Source: Hyphococcus sp. (GTDB lineage: Bacteria; Pseudomonadota; Alphaproteobacteria; Caulobacterales; Parvularculaceae). From it: a stretch of 64,000 nt of DNA. The first letter of the stretch is position 1. The number at the start of each line of letters is the position of its first letter. Shown here piece by piece: positions 7,624-16,203 of this stretch. Both the position numbers and the translations under genes were made by a program. Location of the stretch: assembly GCA_021776335.1 (NCBI GenBank), contig JAJFGB010000001.1, forward strand, positions 427,431-491,430. Direction: 5' to 3'. The notes below the pieces were generated by a model. It worked only from the letters and a program-made list of their open reading frames with translations, made no database searches and was not told the DNA's origin.

Positions 7624-7908
7624 ATGGCGAAGAACAAAAAATCAGGCGATGGCGCGCAGACCATTGAAGGCAAATCCGCCGACACCGCCAAGAAAAAGAA
7701 GAAAACGAGTCCGCTTGAATTCCTTCAGCAGGTTCGAAACGAAGCGTTGAAAGTTACGTGGACGTCGCGCAACGAAACTATGGTGTCTACGGTGATGGTG
7801 TTGATCATGGTGGCGATCATGGCGGTTTTCTTTTTTGGCGTTGACCAGGGGCTGCGCTTTGGCGTTTGTAATGCGCTGCCGATCGATTGCGTATCATCTA
7901 ACAATTAA
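7624..7908 (+). CDS. secE: Preprotein translocase subunit SecE
   Basis: 94 residues: a basic, disordered N-terminus (AKKKKKTSPLEFLQQVRNEA), the conserved amphipathic helix and turn EALKVTWTSRNETMVST, then one transmembrane helix (VMVLIMVAIMAVFFFGVD). SecE is the clamp subunit of the SecYEG channel. The frame is open upstream, but homologues begin near MAKNKK. The C-terminal tail with two cysteines (NALPIDCVSSNN) is longer than usual. It is followed 11 bases later by nusG. The 259-base region upstream holds no gene; a complete tRNA-Trp, often found in front of secE, is absent there. Confidence 0.93.
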   Translation: MAKNKKSGDGAQTIEGKSADTAKKKKKTSPLEFLQQVRNEALKVTWTSRNETMVSTVMVLIMVAIMAVFFFGVDQGLRFGVCNALPIDCVSSNN

Positions 7909-7919
7909 CCAATTAGAGA

Positions 7920-8468
7920 ATGACGGAAAAATCCATGGAACCTAAGTGGTATATTGTTCACGCCTATTCGAACTTCGAAAAGAAGGTTGCTGAATCGATT
8001 CAGCTGGCTGCGAAGGAAAAAGGCCTGGAGCATCTGATTGAAGAAATCTTTGTGCCGACGGAAGAAGTCACTGAAATTCGACGCGGCCGCAAGGTGAACA
8101 CCGAGCGACGGTTCTTCCCGGGATATGTTCTTGTTAATATGGTTTTGAGTGATGAAACCTATCACCTGATCAAAGATACGCCAAAAGTCACCGGGTTTCT
8201 TGGTTCGGGCCAAAGGCCGCTGCCGGTGCCGCAAAAGGAAGTTGATCGCATCCGTGGTGTCATGGAAGATGGTGAAGCGCGTCCACGTCCGACCATCACC
8301 TTCGAGATTGGCGAGAATGTGCGCGTGACCGACGGGCCGTTCGCTTCCTTTTCCGGGGTTGTCGAAGATGTCGACGAAGAGGCGACACGCCTCAAGGTCG
8401 CTGTGTCAATTTTCGGCCGTGCAACGCCAGTGGAACTCGAATTCACCCAGGTTGAAAAGGGCGCTTAA
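7920..8468 (+). CDS. nusG: Transcription termination/antitermination factor NusG
   Basis: 182 residues. The NGN domain has WYIVHAYSNFEKKVAESI at the start and RRFFPGYVLVNMVLSDE in the middle. The KOW domain near the end shows VRVTDGPFASFSGVVEDVD. NusG binds RNA polymerase and couples it to Rho and the ribosome. Either ATG at 7920 or the one 15 bases later could be used. Unlike the common order secE-nusG-rplK-rplA, the next gene here is a convergent glycosyltransferase 24 bases away, so the ribosomal-protein operon has been separated from it. Confidence 0.95.
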   Translation: MTEKSMEPKWYIVHAYSNFEKKVAESIQLAAKEKGLEHLIEEIFVPTEEVTEIRRGRKVNTERRFFPGYVLVNMVLSDETYHLIKDTPKVTGFLGSGQRPLPVPQKEVDRIRGVMEDGEARPRPTITFEIGENVRVTDGPFASFSGVVEDVDEEATRLKVAVSIFGRATPVELEFTQVEKGA

Positions 8469-8492
8469 AACATATTCGGCGATTGAAGCGGT

Positions 8493-9386
8493 CTAGGCCG
8501 GAAACAATCGCCGGATAGGCAGGCCACCGCGCAGCCGCCGCAGGGTCGCCGTATCAATCCAGAAATTTACTGGATCCGGACGCGGATGCAGCGCATCCAG
8601 GTTTTCATCTGTATAGATATCATAAATATTGTCCGGCATGGCGCTGGCGCCCAGTGTCTTTAAGCGCTGATAAAGAACGCTTTTTTGAAAATGACGTTCT
8701 GAATAGCGGCGCAGCCGGCGGCGGTAGATTGCGATATCGCGAGCGTTGAAGGTCAAAGGGTCGAATTCAAAGGTTGCGTCCTCGGCAACTGCGATCCTCT
8801 TTAAGTGGCGATCATCAGTCCCGCCGGCATAATCTGTCAGCAACAGATAGCTGATAATGCCGTCTTCGCCCTTGGCGCCGAAAGGAAGGCGAAGCTGGCG
8901 CTGGCGGAACTTCGTGAGCGCTTTTTCAGACAGCGCGTAAAGATTGCCGCTTAAATAATGATTGTGCCGCAGGCGCGCCGCCCATTTCCGCTGGCTGCGT
9001 CCGCTTGCAGGTAAGGCTGCTGCGCCATCAGCATCAGGCGCAGCATTTAATGTTTGAACCAGCGCAGCGATGGCGCCGCGGCTCGGCCTGATGTCGCCAT
9101 CGAGAAAAATATGGGCGGCAGCCTCATCGGCGATACGATGAACATATTCGTTCCAGGCATGGGCTTTGTCACCTACAGGCAGTTCATGGATCGATATCCG
9201 AGGGTCGGCGGCAGCCAGGACGGCGGCGACCTGCGCCGTATCGTCGGTGCAGCCATTAACCAAAATATGTGTTCGAAAATTGATGCTCCGGGATTCAGCG
9301 CTATGGGCGCCAGCATAAAGAGCGGCGACGCAGCGCGGCAGATGCTCTGCTTCATTCCTCGCGAAAATACACACCGAAACGTCCAT
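8493..9386 (-). CDS. Family 2 glycosyltransferase
   Basis: 297 residues, GT-A fold. It starts DVSVCIFARNEAEHLPRC (nucleotide-sugar site), then ILVNGCTDDT and the metal-binding DXD equivalent HIFLDGDIRPSRG. No membrane segments are visible, so it is a cytoplasmic or peripheral enzyme. It transfers a sugar from a nucleotide donor to an unknown acceptor. The C-terminal half is rich in Arg and Tyr (IYRRRLRRYSERHF). It converges with nusG on the left and has no sugar-pathway neighbours. Confidence 0.85.
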   Translation of the reverse strand: MDVSVCIFARNEAEHLPRCVAALYAGAHSAESRSINFRTHILVNGCTDDTAQVAAVLAAADPRISIHELPVGDKAHAWNEYVHRIADEAAAHIFLDGDIRPSRGAIAALVQTLNAAPDADGAAALPASGRSQRKWAARLRHNHYLSGNLYALSEKALTKFRQRQLRLPFGAKGEDGIISYLLLTDYAGGTDDRHLKRIAVAEDATFEFDPLTFNARDIAIYRRRLRRYSERHFQKSVLYQRLKTLGASAMPDNIYDIYTDENLDALHPRPDPVNFWIDTATLRRLRGGLPIRRLFPA

Positions 9387-9508
9387 AGGGACGTGAAGAG
9401 CAAGTATTGTGCAATCGAAAGCATTGCCGAGGCGGATCGTTCGAGAAAGGCTGGATTTCGGGTGCTTCCGGGCGACAAACCAGGGAGCAATTTATCCCGG
9501 AAATGCGC

Positions 9509-9802
9509 TTAGGCGGTGGAGCGCCCGCTTTCCTCATTAGGAATGCCTGATTTGCGCAACTGTCGGGCGAGCCAGCCCGGCAGTTTTCGCTCCAGTTTGA
9601 TCAACTGGTTATCAAGCCAGCGCCAGCGTCGTCGCAGCCAGCGCATCATATCAGGAGATACAGCAGCGAGGAGGAAAAAGCCGAAAATAATCAAGACGAT
9701 CCCGAATGGAATCGGCGTGGGTGTCATGACGATCCCGACAAGGATGAGGACAATGGCAAACAAGGTAACAAGGAATTTGAAGGCGATGCGTAGAACCAGC
9801 AT
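9509..9802 (-). CDS. Small PGPGW-like transmembrane protein (paralogue 1)
   Basis: 97 residues: two hydrophobic helices separated by the TPTPIPFG turn (VTLFAIVLILVGIVMTPTPI, then FGIVLIIFGFFLLAAVSP), followed by a strongly basic cytoplasmic tail (RWLRRRWRWLDNQL). It resembles the PGPGW family of small membrane proteins of unknown role, though the motif is not exact. Closely similar in plan to the next gene: both share a Pro turn, a second helix ending in SP or NP, and a Trp-Arg-Trp segment. Together they look like an old tandem duplication. Confidence 0.7.
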   Translation of the reverse strand: MLVLRIAFKFLVTLFAIVLILVGIVMTPTPIPFGIVLIIFGFFLLAAVSPDMMRWLRRRWRWLDNQLIKLERKLPGWLARQLRKSGIPNEESGRSTA

Positions 9803-9848
9803 TTTAGTCTCCCATCAACGCAACTATATTGGCAGTGTTGAGCATTAT

Positions 9849-10136
9849 TCAATTGCCGCTGTCGCGGTTAGGGGCAGTTTCTTCCAACACGTCTTTAAAT
9901 CGCCGGGGCGAACGCCGCGCAATATGGCCGACCAGGAAATCGAACCAGCGCCAATGTTCCCGCATCCATCGGATCAGCGGCCGTGCGGCCGGATTGGCGC
10001 CGGCAATCATGATAAAACCAAGAACAATCAGCGGCACGCCCAAAGGTAGGGGCGAAATAGCAGCGATTGCGCCATAAATAATCAGGACGATACCGGACAG
10101 GGTTGTTGCAATTCGCGCAATCATAAGGCTCAACAA
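9849..10136 (-). CDS. Small PGPGW-like transmembrane protein (paralogue 2)
   Basis: 95 residues. First helix ATTLSGIVLIIYGAIAAISP, turn PLPLG, second helix VPLIVLGFIMIAGANP, then the basic Trp-rich tail RWMREHWRWFDFLVGHIA. The order of features matches the neighbouring gene on the same strand 46 bases downstream. Its start lies 88 bases from the start of the divergent HD protein. Function unknown. Confidence 0.7.
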   Translation of the reverse strand: MLSLMIARIATTLSGIVLIIYGAIAAISPLPLGVPLIVLGFIMIAGANPAARPLIRWMREHWRWFDFLVGHIARRSPRRFKDVLEETAPNRDSGN

Positions 10137-10224
10137 ATATTGAAGACGAAGAGGTGTATCGAACTCTTGAGTCGCTGTGCGGCGTAACGGTAATCTCCGC
10201 CCATCATACCCGAGGAGGACGCAT

Positions 10225-10824
10225 ATGCCAGACCACGGCGATCATCCGGAAGCTCGCGCCTCGTTCCGAGCCATGACCGAAGGCACACAAGAAGACTGGA
10301 TGAAAATCGCCGGTCATTTTGGGCCTTTCGCCGCCCAGGGCGGCAAGCGTGTGCTCGATCATCTGCGCCTGCTTGATGGAGATTACGGCGGTTTTCCCGT
10401 CGATCGCTTGACGCACAGTCTGCAAACAGCGACGCGCGCCCATAAGGATGGTCGCGACGAGGAATATGTCGTCTGTGCGCTGCTCCATGATATTGGCGAT
10501 ACGCTTGGAGCCTTTAATCATCCCGACATTGCAGCAGCGATCCTCAAGCCTTTTGTATCCGAGAAAAACCATTGGATGGTTGAAAACCATGGTCTTTTCC
10601 AAGGCTATTATTATTTCCATTATCTCGGCATGGACAGAGACCTTCGCGACGGTCTTCGCGACCATCCATATTTTCAGTATACAGCGGAGTTTTGCGAAAA
10701 ATACGACCAGGCTGCGTTTGACCCGGATTATGAATCGATGCCGCTCGAATTCTTCGAGCCCATGGTGATAAAGCTCTTCGCAACACCAAAGAATTCCGTT
10801 TATAGTCCGGCGTTAAGCGAATAA
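10225..10824 (+). CDS. HD-domain protein of the PhnZ-like diiron oxygenase type
   Basis: 199 residues; start chosen for its GAGGAGG ribosome site 6-12 bases upstream (the open frame extends 16 codons further). Metal-ligand candidates follow the HD order: His64 in RLTHSLQTA, His88-Asp89 in LLHDIGDT, His99 in FNHPDIA, His122 in ENHGLFQGYYY and Asp161 in EKYDQAAFD. This spacing, with a Gln after the fourth His, resembles PhnZ, a mixed-valent diiron oxygenase that cleaves a hydroxylated phosphonate, rather than a phosphohydrolase. No phosphonate genes are nearby, so the substrate may differ. Cytoplasmic. Confidence 0.75.
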   Translation: MPDHGDHPEARASFRAMTEGTQEDWMKIAGHFGPFAAQGGKRVLDHLRLLDGDYGGFPVDRLTHSLQTATRAHKDGRDEEYVVCALLHDIGDTLGAFNHPDIAAAILKPFVSEKNHWMVENHGLFQGYYYFHYLGMDRDLRDGLRDHPYFQYTAEFCEKYDQAAFDPDYESMPLEFFEPMVIKLFATPKNSVYSPALSE

Positions 10825-10830
10825 CGCGGT

Positions 10831-11742
10831 TTAGTTGAAGCCGCTCTCCAGCGCACCCTCATCGATCAGACGCTGGAAATAGGCGCCATCATGATCCGGC
10901 ACAATGATCAGGTCTGGCTCCTGCAAAGTGATATCATGGAGGGCGCGCACTTGGCGCAACACCTCTTCCCGGTCTTCGCTGGGGTCAAAAAAGAAGTATT
11001 GCAAGAGCCGCGGTCGCGTCCTGAGCCTTTTGATGTTTGAGATCGCCCAGACGATATCGCCGATGAAGAGATATTCCTGACCATCATCGCGGCGGACAAA
11101 GAATACGAGGCTGCCCGGAGAGTGACCCGCGGCGGGCGCCGCCACCACACCGGGTGCTATGCGCATGGGTTCCAAAATTTCAAAGGGCGGCAGCGATGCC
11201 AACGCAGACGACGGTCCGCTGGCGGGCGCGTATCGCGGTAGCGCAGCAATTTGCGGTGCGGTCAGCTTGAGTTTGGGTGCGAAAGATTCCGGCGCCGGGT
11301 GGCGCGTAATCGCCATCACATGATCGAGATGTTCGTGGGTTATAAAGATCTGATCAGCGTCCGCATAAGAATTTTTCAGCCGTTCATAGGCGGCCGCATC
11401 AAAAGTTGCTTTGTCGGATTGTGAAATTTCAGTCGCCGTAGGGCCGTCTACGGCGCCGCCAATGACAGTCACCATGGTCGGCGAGGTAATCTGAAACGCT
11501 GTATAATAGAGCGGGTGCTTTGAAAAACCGGCGCTGGTTTCCGTGAGAAATTTGGACAATTCATCCGTCCCGACGATCTCCACATTGATTTTGGCGGGAA
11601 GATCCTGATCGTTGGCGATCAGCGCACGATAAGCGGTAATGTCGAAAACATCTTCAGCGCTCTTGGGCGCACGAGAATCAAACAGAAGCCACCATGAAGC
11701 AAGCGCAAGAATAATGATGATGCCGGCGAAGATATTTTTCAC
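10831..11742 (-). CDS. Membrane-anchored metallo-beta-lactamase-fold hydrolase
   Basis: 303 residues. One N-terminal hydrophobic helix (IFAGIIIILALASWWLLF) anchors the protein with its catalytic part outside. The zinc motifs are complete: HEHLDHV, AAGHSPGSLVFF, FIGDIVWAI and PDHDGAYF. The fold hydrolyses esters, lactones, phosphoesters or thioesters; the substrate cannot be told. It converges with the HD protein (6-base gap) and lies behind the TonB receptor terminator on the same strand. Confidence 0.85.
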   Translation of the reverse strand: MKNIFAGIIIILALASWWLLFDSRAPKSAEDVFDITAYRALIANDQDLPAKINVEIVGTDELSKFLTETSAGFSKHPLYYTAFQITSPTMVTVIGGAVDGPTATEISQSDKATFDAAAYERLKNSYADADQIFITHEHLDHVMAITRHPAPESFAPKLKLTAPQIAALPRYAPASGPSSALASLPPFEILEPMRIAPGVVAAPAAGHSPGSLVFFVRRDDGQEYLFIGDIVWAISNIKRLRTRPRLLQYFFFDPSEDREEVLRQVRALHDITLQEPDLIIVPDHDGAYFQRLIDEGALESGFN

Positions 11743-11816
11743 GGCGCGCTCCCAAAATGCGAAGTCTGAGAATTACGCTGTCCTCGCGGCGTGGTCAAAC
11801 AATGTTGGCAGGAATG

Positions 11817-11847
11817 AAAAGCGCCCGGCCATGGGCCGGGCGCTTTT
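11817..11847. terminator. Rho-independent terminator after the TonB receptor, T-runs on both strands
   Basis: Perfect hairpin with arms GCGCCCGGCC and GGCCGGGCGC around ATG, extended by AAAA before and TTTT after. It lies 21 bases past the receptor's stop on the minus strand, where TTTTC follows the stem. A T-run also follows on the plus strand. Confidence 0.85.
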
Positions 11848-11867
11848 TAATTTTGGTGGTGCTAACG

Positions 11868-14165
11868 TTAGCTTCTGATTTTCAACTGGAAGCCGACAAT
11901 ACGTGGTTCATTGACGAAGCCCGTAAGGTTGTTGAAGTCGATGCCGCCCTTGACGTTTTCGGCGTCAAGAATGTTTCGGGCAAAGAAGGCGCCTTCAAAC
12001 CGGCCGTCACTGTGGCGGTAGCCGATGCGCAAGCCGCCTTCGGTATTGCCGTTCGACTGGAATTCAGCCGTTTCATAAAGCAGAAAGTTGGTCTTGCCTT
12101 GAATTGCCCAGTCGGTGTTGACGAACAGCTCGCCATCATCGCCGACCGGGTAGGTATATTCTGCGAACGCATTAAAGGTGAGCTCCGGCGCATTCGGGAA
12201 GGGGTTGCCGCCCACCAATGCCTGGCCGAGACCATTGAGCGGATCGAGGACGGTACAGGCGCCGGAACCACAAGGCGCGGTTGCCAGCGTTGAATCCTTG
12301 ATCTCTGTATTATTGTAGCTGAAGCCGCCGGATACGAAGAAGTTATCGGCCAGGAGAAACTCTGCGTCCGCTTCAAAACCCCAGCCGACGCCTTTGTCTG
12401 CATTGACGACCTGGTTGGTGTTTGATGCGCCGCCAATGATTGAGAATTGCTGGTCATTCACGCGATAGTAAAACGCCGTAGCATTGAGGCGCGCCCGGTT
12501 CTCCATGAATTCCGATTTAAAGCCGCCCTCGAAAGAGAGGATAGTCTCCGATGTGGCGACGGTTTGTGGATCGACGGCGCCGGAGAAAGCGGCAAAAGCG
12601 ACATCACGGCCCTGAATGGTTGGACCGCGGAAACCACGCGCCACGCGCCCGTAAATGTTGAACCCGTCATTGACGTTGTAGAGCGTGCTGACGTCCCAGC
12701 TGAAGTCGTTATCAGAAACAGATGTCGGGTTCACTGTCACAAATGGTGGCAACAGGACTGGGTCGAAATCACGATTGTCTTCGGTATAACGAGCGCCGGC
12801 CGTAATATTGAGGCGGTCGGAAACATCATAACTCGCCTGACCAAAAATCGCCCAGCTGTCATTTCGATGACGCAATGTAGTCATCGGTGGAAATCCCGGG
12901 CCGACTGTTGAAACAAGGACGTCGGAGTCAAAATAGTAAAACCCGACCTGCCAGTCGAATTGATTGTCGCCATTGGACGCAAGGCGAATTTCCTGCGTGA
13001 ACTGATCAACATCGTCGATCGAGTCCTGGGTTTCCGCAGCAAATGGAATGAAACCGGGGAACGTTGTCGAATCCACCATGCCATTTGGCGGGAAGCTTGT
13101 ATCGGTCAACCCCGAGGTCAGTCCCGGCGGAACGGAAGCGGCAATGCCTGGTGTGATAACGCCGCCGTCAATATCGCCGAGGCTAAAGCTGGACGCGGTT
13201 TCAAAGCCGGTGATCGACGTCAGGGTAACGCCGCCAAAATCCCAATCCACTTTGGCCGATCCGCCCCAGCCCTCACCTTCCTGAGGGTTGTTCTGACCAC
13301 CATCATAAAAAACCGTGTCGCGGTCGAAGGCGCCGGGAACAAGATCGCCAGTGCCTTGTTCCAGAATATTGGCGCGGAAGAGGGCTGACGTGCCTTCGTA
13401 GTCGCGACCATGGACATTAAGGAGCACGCTGAGCGAATCATTCGGTGTGAATAATAACTGAATGCGGCCTGCGAGTTCGTCATAGCCGCCCATGACATCA
13501 TCTTCGTTGGTAAAGCCATTATCGACCCAGTCGTCGCGATGTTGATAAAGGCCGGAGATGCGTAGGGACAATACATCTTGAATCAGCGGGCCGCCAACAC
13601 CGGCTTGCGCCGTTACGGTATTATAGGTGCCGTAAGCGACCTGGCCGATGGCGTCGAATTCATCGGTCGGTTTGCGCGTTTCAAATTTTACAATGCCGGC
13701 CGGCGTATTGCGGCCAAAGAGTGTGCCTTGCGGGCCGCGTAAGACTTCTACCTGAGCGACGTCAAACAAAGGCGCACTTTTGAGGACAACATTTTCCTGA
13801 ACGACGTCGTCCATGATAATCGAAACCGGCTGCGATGCGGCGACGTCGAAGTCTACATTGCCGAGGCCTCGAATATAAAACCGCGGCGCCAGACGCCCAT
13901 TCGATGATTCTGCATAGAGACTTGGAATGCGGGCGGCGAGGGCGAGGATATCCTCACCGGCTGCCTGAATATCACCGAAGCGCTCGCCAGACAGCGTCTC
14001 CACCGAAATCGGCACCTCTTGCTGATTTTCTTCCCGTTTTTGGGCCGTCACAATAATTACATCGAGCCCGGTGGTCTGAGCCAAAGCCGCTGGCGCCGTC
14101 GTCAGGGCAATCACGGACGCGCTGGCTGCAAGGGCTGTGCGTGTTGCAAAACTTGTTGTCTTCAT
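11868..14165 (-). CDS. TonB-dependent outer-membrane receptor
   Basis: 765 residues. Signal peptide at 1-29 (ALAASASVIALTTAPAALAQ), TonB-box-like LDVIIVTAQKREENQQEVPI, plug domain with FYIRGLGNVDFD and VEVLRGPQGTLFGRNTPAG, then a 22-strand-type barrel ending in the aromatic-poor GFQLKIRS. It moves a large ligand across the outer membrane using TonB energy. The plug resembles receptors common in oligotrophic alphaproteobacteria that take up sugars, lignin-derived compounds or siderophores; the ligand cannot be chosen. No TonB/ExbBD or FecIR genes are adjacent. The 390 bases upstream hold only a short tandem repeat. Confidence 0.93.
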   Translation of the reverse strand: MKTTSFATRTALAASASVIALTTAPAALAQTTGLDVIIVTAQKREENQQEVPISVETLSGERFGDIQAAGEDILALAARIPSLYAESSNGRLAPRFYIRGLGNVDFDVAASQPVSIIMDDVVQENVVLKSAPLFDVAQVEVLRGPQGTLFGRNTPAGIVKFETRKPTDEFDAIGQVAYGTYNTVTAQAGVGGPLIQDVLSLRISGLYQHRDDWVDNGFTNEDDVMGGYDELAGRIQLLFTPNDSLSVLLNVHGRDYEGTSALFRANILEQGTGDLVPGAFDRDTVFYDGGQNNPQEGEGWGGSAKVDWDFGGVTLTSITGFETASSFSLGDIDGGVITPGIAASVPPGLTSGLTDTSFPPNGMVDSTTFPGFIPFAAETQDSIDDVDQFTQEIRLASNGDNQFDWQVGFYYFDSDVLVSTVGPGFPPMTTLRHRNDSWAIFGQASYDVSDRLNITAGARYTEDNRDFDPVLLPPFVTVNPTSVSDNDFSWDVSTLYNVNDGFNIYGRVARGFRGPTIQGRDVAFAAFSGAVDPQTVATSETILSFEGGFKSEFMENRARLNATAFYYRVNDQQFSIIGGASNTNQVVNADKGVGWGFEADAEFLLADNFFVSGGFSYNNTEIKDSTLATAPCGSGACTVLDPLNGLGQALVGGNPFPNAPELTFNAFAEYTYPVGDDGELFVNTDWAIQGKTNFLLYETAEFQSNGNTEGGLRIGYRHSDGRFEGAFFARNILDAENVKGGIDFNNLTGFVNEPRIVGFQLKIRS

Positions 14166-14455
14166 GATGTTGGTTCCCGAAAAAAAAAGTTCACCGGGCC
14201 GGCCATCTCATACGCGGCCCTCTTGGGGTAGAGCTTAACCATATTTGACGGATATGCGCCGGTTTTAAGCAGATCAATTTCGACAAAAAACCGGCGTTGC
14301 AATTATGCACCGGGATTTAGCGGCTTGCAGACGACACTTGTGGAAAACGTCTGTAGAGGGCTGCGTTCAGCTGTGACTGCTTCTGGCGCTGGCGGTAGAA
14401 TGATGTCTTTCTCCCGGTATTCGGGATAATGCATGGATCGAACAACCGGGTCATA

Positions 14456-14503
14456 CCAGTGTGGGATTTGCCCAGTGCGGGATTTGGCCAGTGCGGGGTT
14501 TGG
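14456..14503. repeat. Three tandem 16-bp repeats
   Basis: Units CCAGTGTGGGATTTGC, CCAGTGCGGGATTTGG and CCAGTGCGGGGTTTGG follow each other without spacers. They lie in the 390-base non-coding stretch between the TonB receptor start and the end of the hypothetical gene at 14556. Nothing else in that stretch could be supported. Contiguous units of one length rule out a CRISPR. Slippage product or binding-site array. Confidence 0.7.
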
Positions 14504-14555
14504 CGCTATTGGATTGGCGGACGCCTGCAGGCCAGGGTAGCTTTTATCTGGCTGG

Positions 14556-15008
14556 CTATTTCAAGCGAGGCGTTCGTTTTTTCTTGTTCTTGCCGTTGTC
14601 GTCGCCGTCATCGCTATCGGCTTCATTGCGCGTATAAATTTCAACGTCGCCGCCGAGCTCGTCAATCATTTTGATAATATGGCGCGATGAGGCGGTGATT
14701 TCTTTGCCGGCTTCGGTCTTCCGGATCATCATCTTTTCATGGTTGTCCAGTGCGGCGGCAGCCCGAAAAGTTTGCTCGACGCCGCGGTTGAGATCCTGCA
14801 GCAGTTTTTCAAGCCCAGGCTCGTCAACGGCAAGTTTTTCATGAGCGACATTGCGGACGCGCACAACTTCCTCGCGGACATCCTGATAAAGACGCTTTAA
14901 GCGCATGTCAGCGATTTTGGCGCCAATCAGCCCGCCAACAATCATACTGACGACAGACCCGCCTATTGCGTATAGAGCAAGCTCGTACACCCCATCGTCC
15001 CAATTCAT
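14556..15008 (-). CDS. Hypothetical membrane protein with coiled-coil tail
   Basis: 150 residues. Residues about 8-30 form one membrane helix (LALYAIGGSVVSMIVGGLIG), then come charged helices likely to coil (RLYQDVREEVVRVRNVAHEK) and a low-complexity acidic-basic C-terminus (DDGDDNGKNKKKRTPRLK). No family recognised. Probably an inner-membrane protein with a cytoplasmic helical part. It stands alone between two long non-coding stretches. Confidence 0.6.
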   Translation of the reverse strand: MNWDDGVYELALYAIGGSVVSMIVGGLIGAKIADMRLKRLYQDVREEVVRVRNVAHEKLAVDEPGLEKLLQDLNRGVEQTFRAAAALDNHEKMMIRKTEAGKEITASSRHIIKMIDELGGDVEIYTRNEADSDDGDDNGKNKKKRTPRLK

Positions 15009-15538
15009 ACCCGGCGTTATATTCGGTCAATTATCGGGTTTTGGCAAGCGCGTCGCCGAGGCACACGCATGTAAAGCGCCTGCAGCCTTTCAATCATGGG
15101 GTTGTGGCTCGCGGAAATCATGAGCGCGCCAGTTTGGTTAATGGGCTTCAGGTCTGCAAATGCACCCGTCATGATTGTTTTCTCAGCGCCATAATAGACT
15201 TTGTGCAGAGAGTAACTGGTTTGCCTTTTCTCATATGCGGCCGCTTCGGCGACTTCGCGTCCTAAGCCCGATTTGAAGGCTGAGTTTTGGCCTCGTGATG
15301 TTGAAAACCTCACCATTGATATCGATGCGGATCGTTTCACCCGCGCGGAGCAGACGCCAAAGCATGTGTTGAATGGGGCATAATCAGCTGACTTCCGCTC
15401 GCGAGTCTTCACAACAATGCCAGATGGCGCGTGAGGTGGTTGTTCGACGTTCGAAAATTCGTCATAGCCGTTTTCGTTAGTATCGCATCGCATCCATCAC
15501 GCAAAACATGGGCATAAATCAGGCCCCCCGGAGTTGAA
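15009..15538. other. 530-base stretch without a convincing gene
   Basis: An open frame of 158 codons exists on the minus strand (15017-15493). Its composition is not protein-like overall: no signal peptide, no family, many Arg/Ser runs. One piece, ALMISASHNPMIE (about 15096-15134), resembles the active-site loop of phosphohexomutases, but neither the residues after it (the NG-IK stretch) nor any other mutase motif is present in the three minus frames. I treat it as non-coding or as a very decayed remnant. Confidence 0.4.
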
Positions 15539-16150
15539 ATGAAAAATTATGTATTGGCCGCCGCAGCAATGCTCACGCTCGCCGCTGGCTCGGCGCAGGC
15601 GCAAACAAGCACGGTAGCGAAAAGCCTTCAATCGTCAGCAATCAGCGATACGCAGGCAGCGCTTGATGCTCTTCAGGCAGGCGACTTTAGTCTTGCGGCG
15701 ACGCGTCTTGAGCTCGCGTCACAAAATGCCAGCCGATTGAAAATCCGGAACATCACGCAAAAGCTGGCTGGCGCCGTTCCAAAAATCAGCGCTAATGAAT
15801 TTAAGTATGCTCTTGCCGGTTCATCCACGTTGTCTTTCGACGCATTTGTCGCCGCCAAAAACACTGGTGAAACAAGTTTTACGGATGATCAGGGCCGAAC
15901 TGTAACGGTGCGGATTTTTTCCGACGAAGCGTCGATCAATAGCTTTATGGCGGCCGCGCATGATCCCGCGATGATTGCCAAGGAAAGTGTCGAACTGGCG
16001 GAGATGAGTGGCGCCCCGGCGCTCAAACGCCGCGATGAGGATGGCGCGCTGTCGGTGCTTTTGATGTCCGAATCCGACCACGCATTGATCGAGATCGAAA
16101 GCGCGTCGGAAGACGCCGTCATGGCTGTGATCGAAGATCTGGAAAAATAG
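15539..16150 (+). CDS. Hypothetical exported protein
   Basis: 203 residues. Clear signal peptide (NYVLAAAAMLTLAAGSAQAQ). The mature part is helical at first (TQAALDALQAGDFSLAATRL), then alpha/beta with SFTDDQGRTVTVRIFSDEAS, and ends acidic (ASEDAVMAVIEDLEK). No family recognised. Periplasmic. It is followed by a good hairpin terminator, so it is a single-gene transcript. Confidence 0.7.
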   Translation: MKNYVLAAAAMLTLAAGSAQAQTSTVAKSLQSSAISDTQAALDALQAGDFSLAATRLELASQNASRLKIRNITQKLAGAVPKISANEFKYALAGSSTLSFDAFVAAKNTGETSFTDDQGRTVTVRIFSDEASINSFMAAAHDPAMIAKESVELAEMSGAPALKRRDEDGALSVLLMSESDHALIEIESASEDAVMAVIEDLEK

Positions 16151-16169
16151 ACGCTGGCGATTGCTTCAC

Positions 16170-16203
16170 CCGGCGTCGCCTGGGGCGTCGCCGGTTTATT
16201 TTT
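16170..16203 (+). terminator. Hairpin terminator after the exported protein gene
   Basis: Arms CCGGCGTCGCC (16170-16180) and GGCGTCGCCGG (16184-16194) pair with one mismatch around TGG and are followed by TTTATTTTTG. It begins 20 bases past the stop. The remaining bases to 16567 contain only short overlapping frames with no protein-like content, and a promoter for the next gene is presumably there. Confidence 0.75.

Noticed and set aside
14456-14503. CRISPR array
   Set aside because: The three repeat units are contiguous with no spacers and no cas genes are present.
15017-15493. 158-codon frame with SASHNP, similar to phosphohexomutase active sites
   Set aside because: The motif stands alone; neither the following Asn-Gly-x-Lys segment nor any other mutase motif is found, and overall composition is not protein-like.
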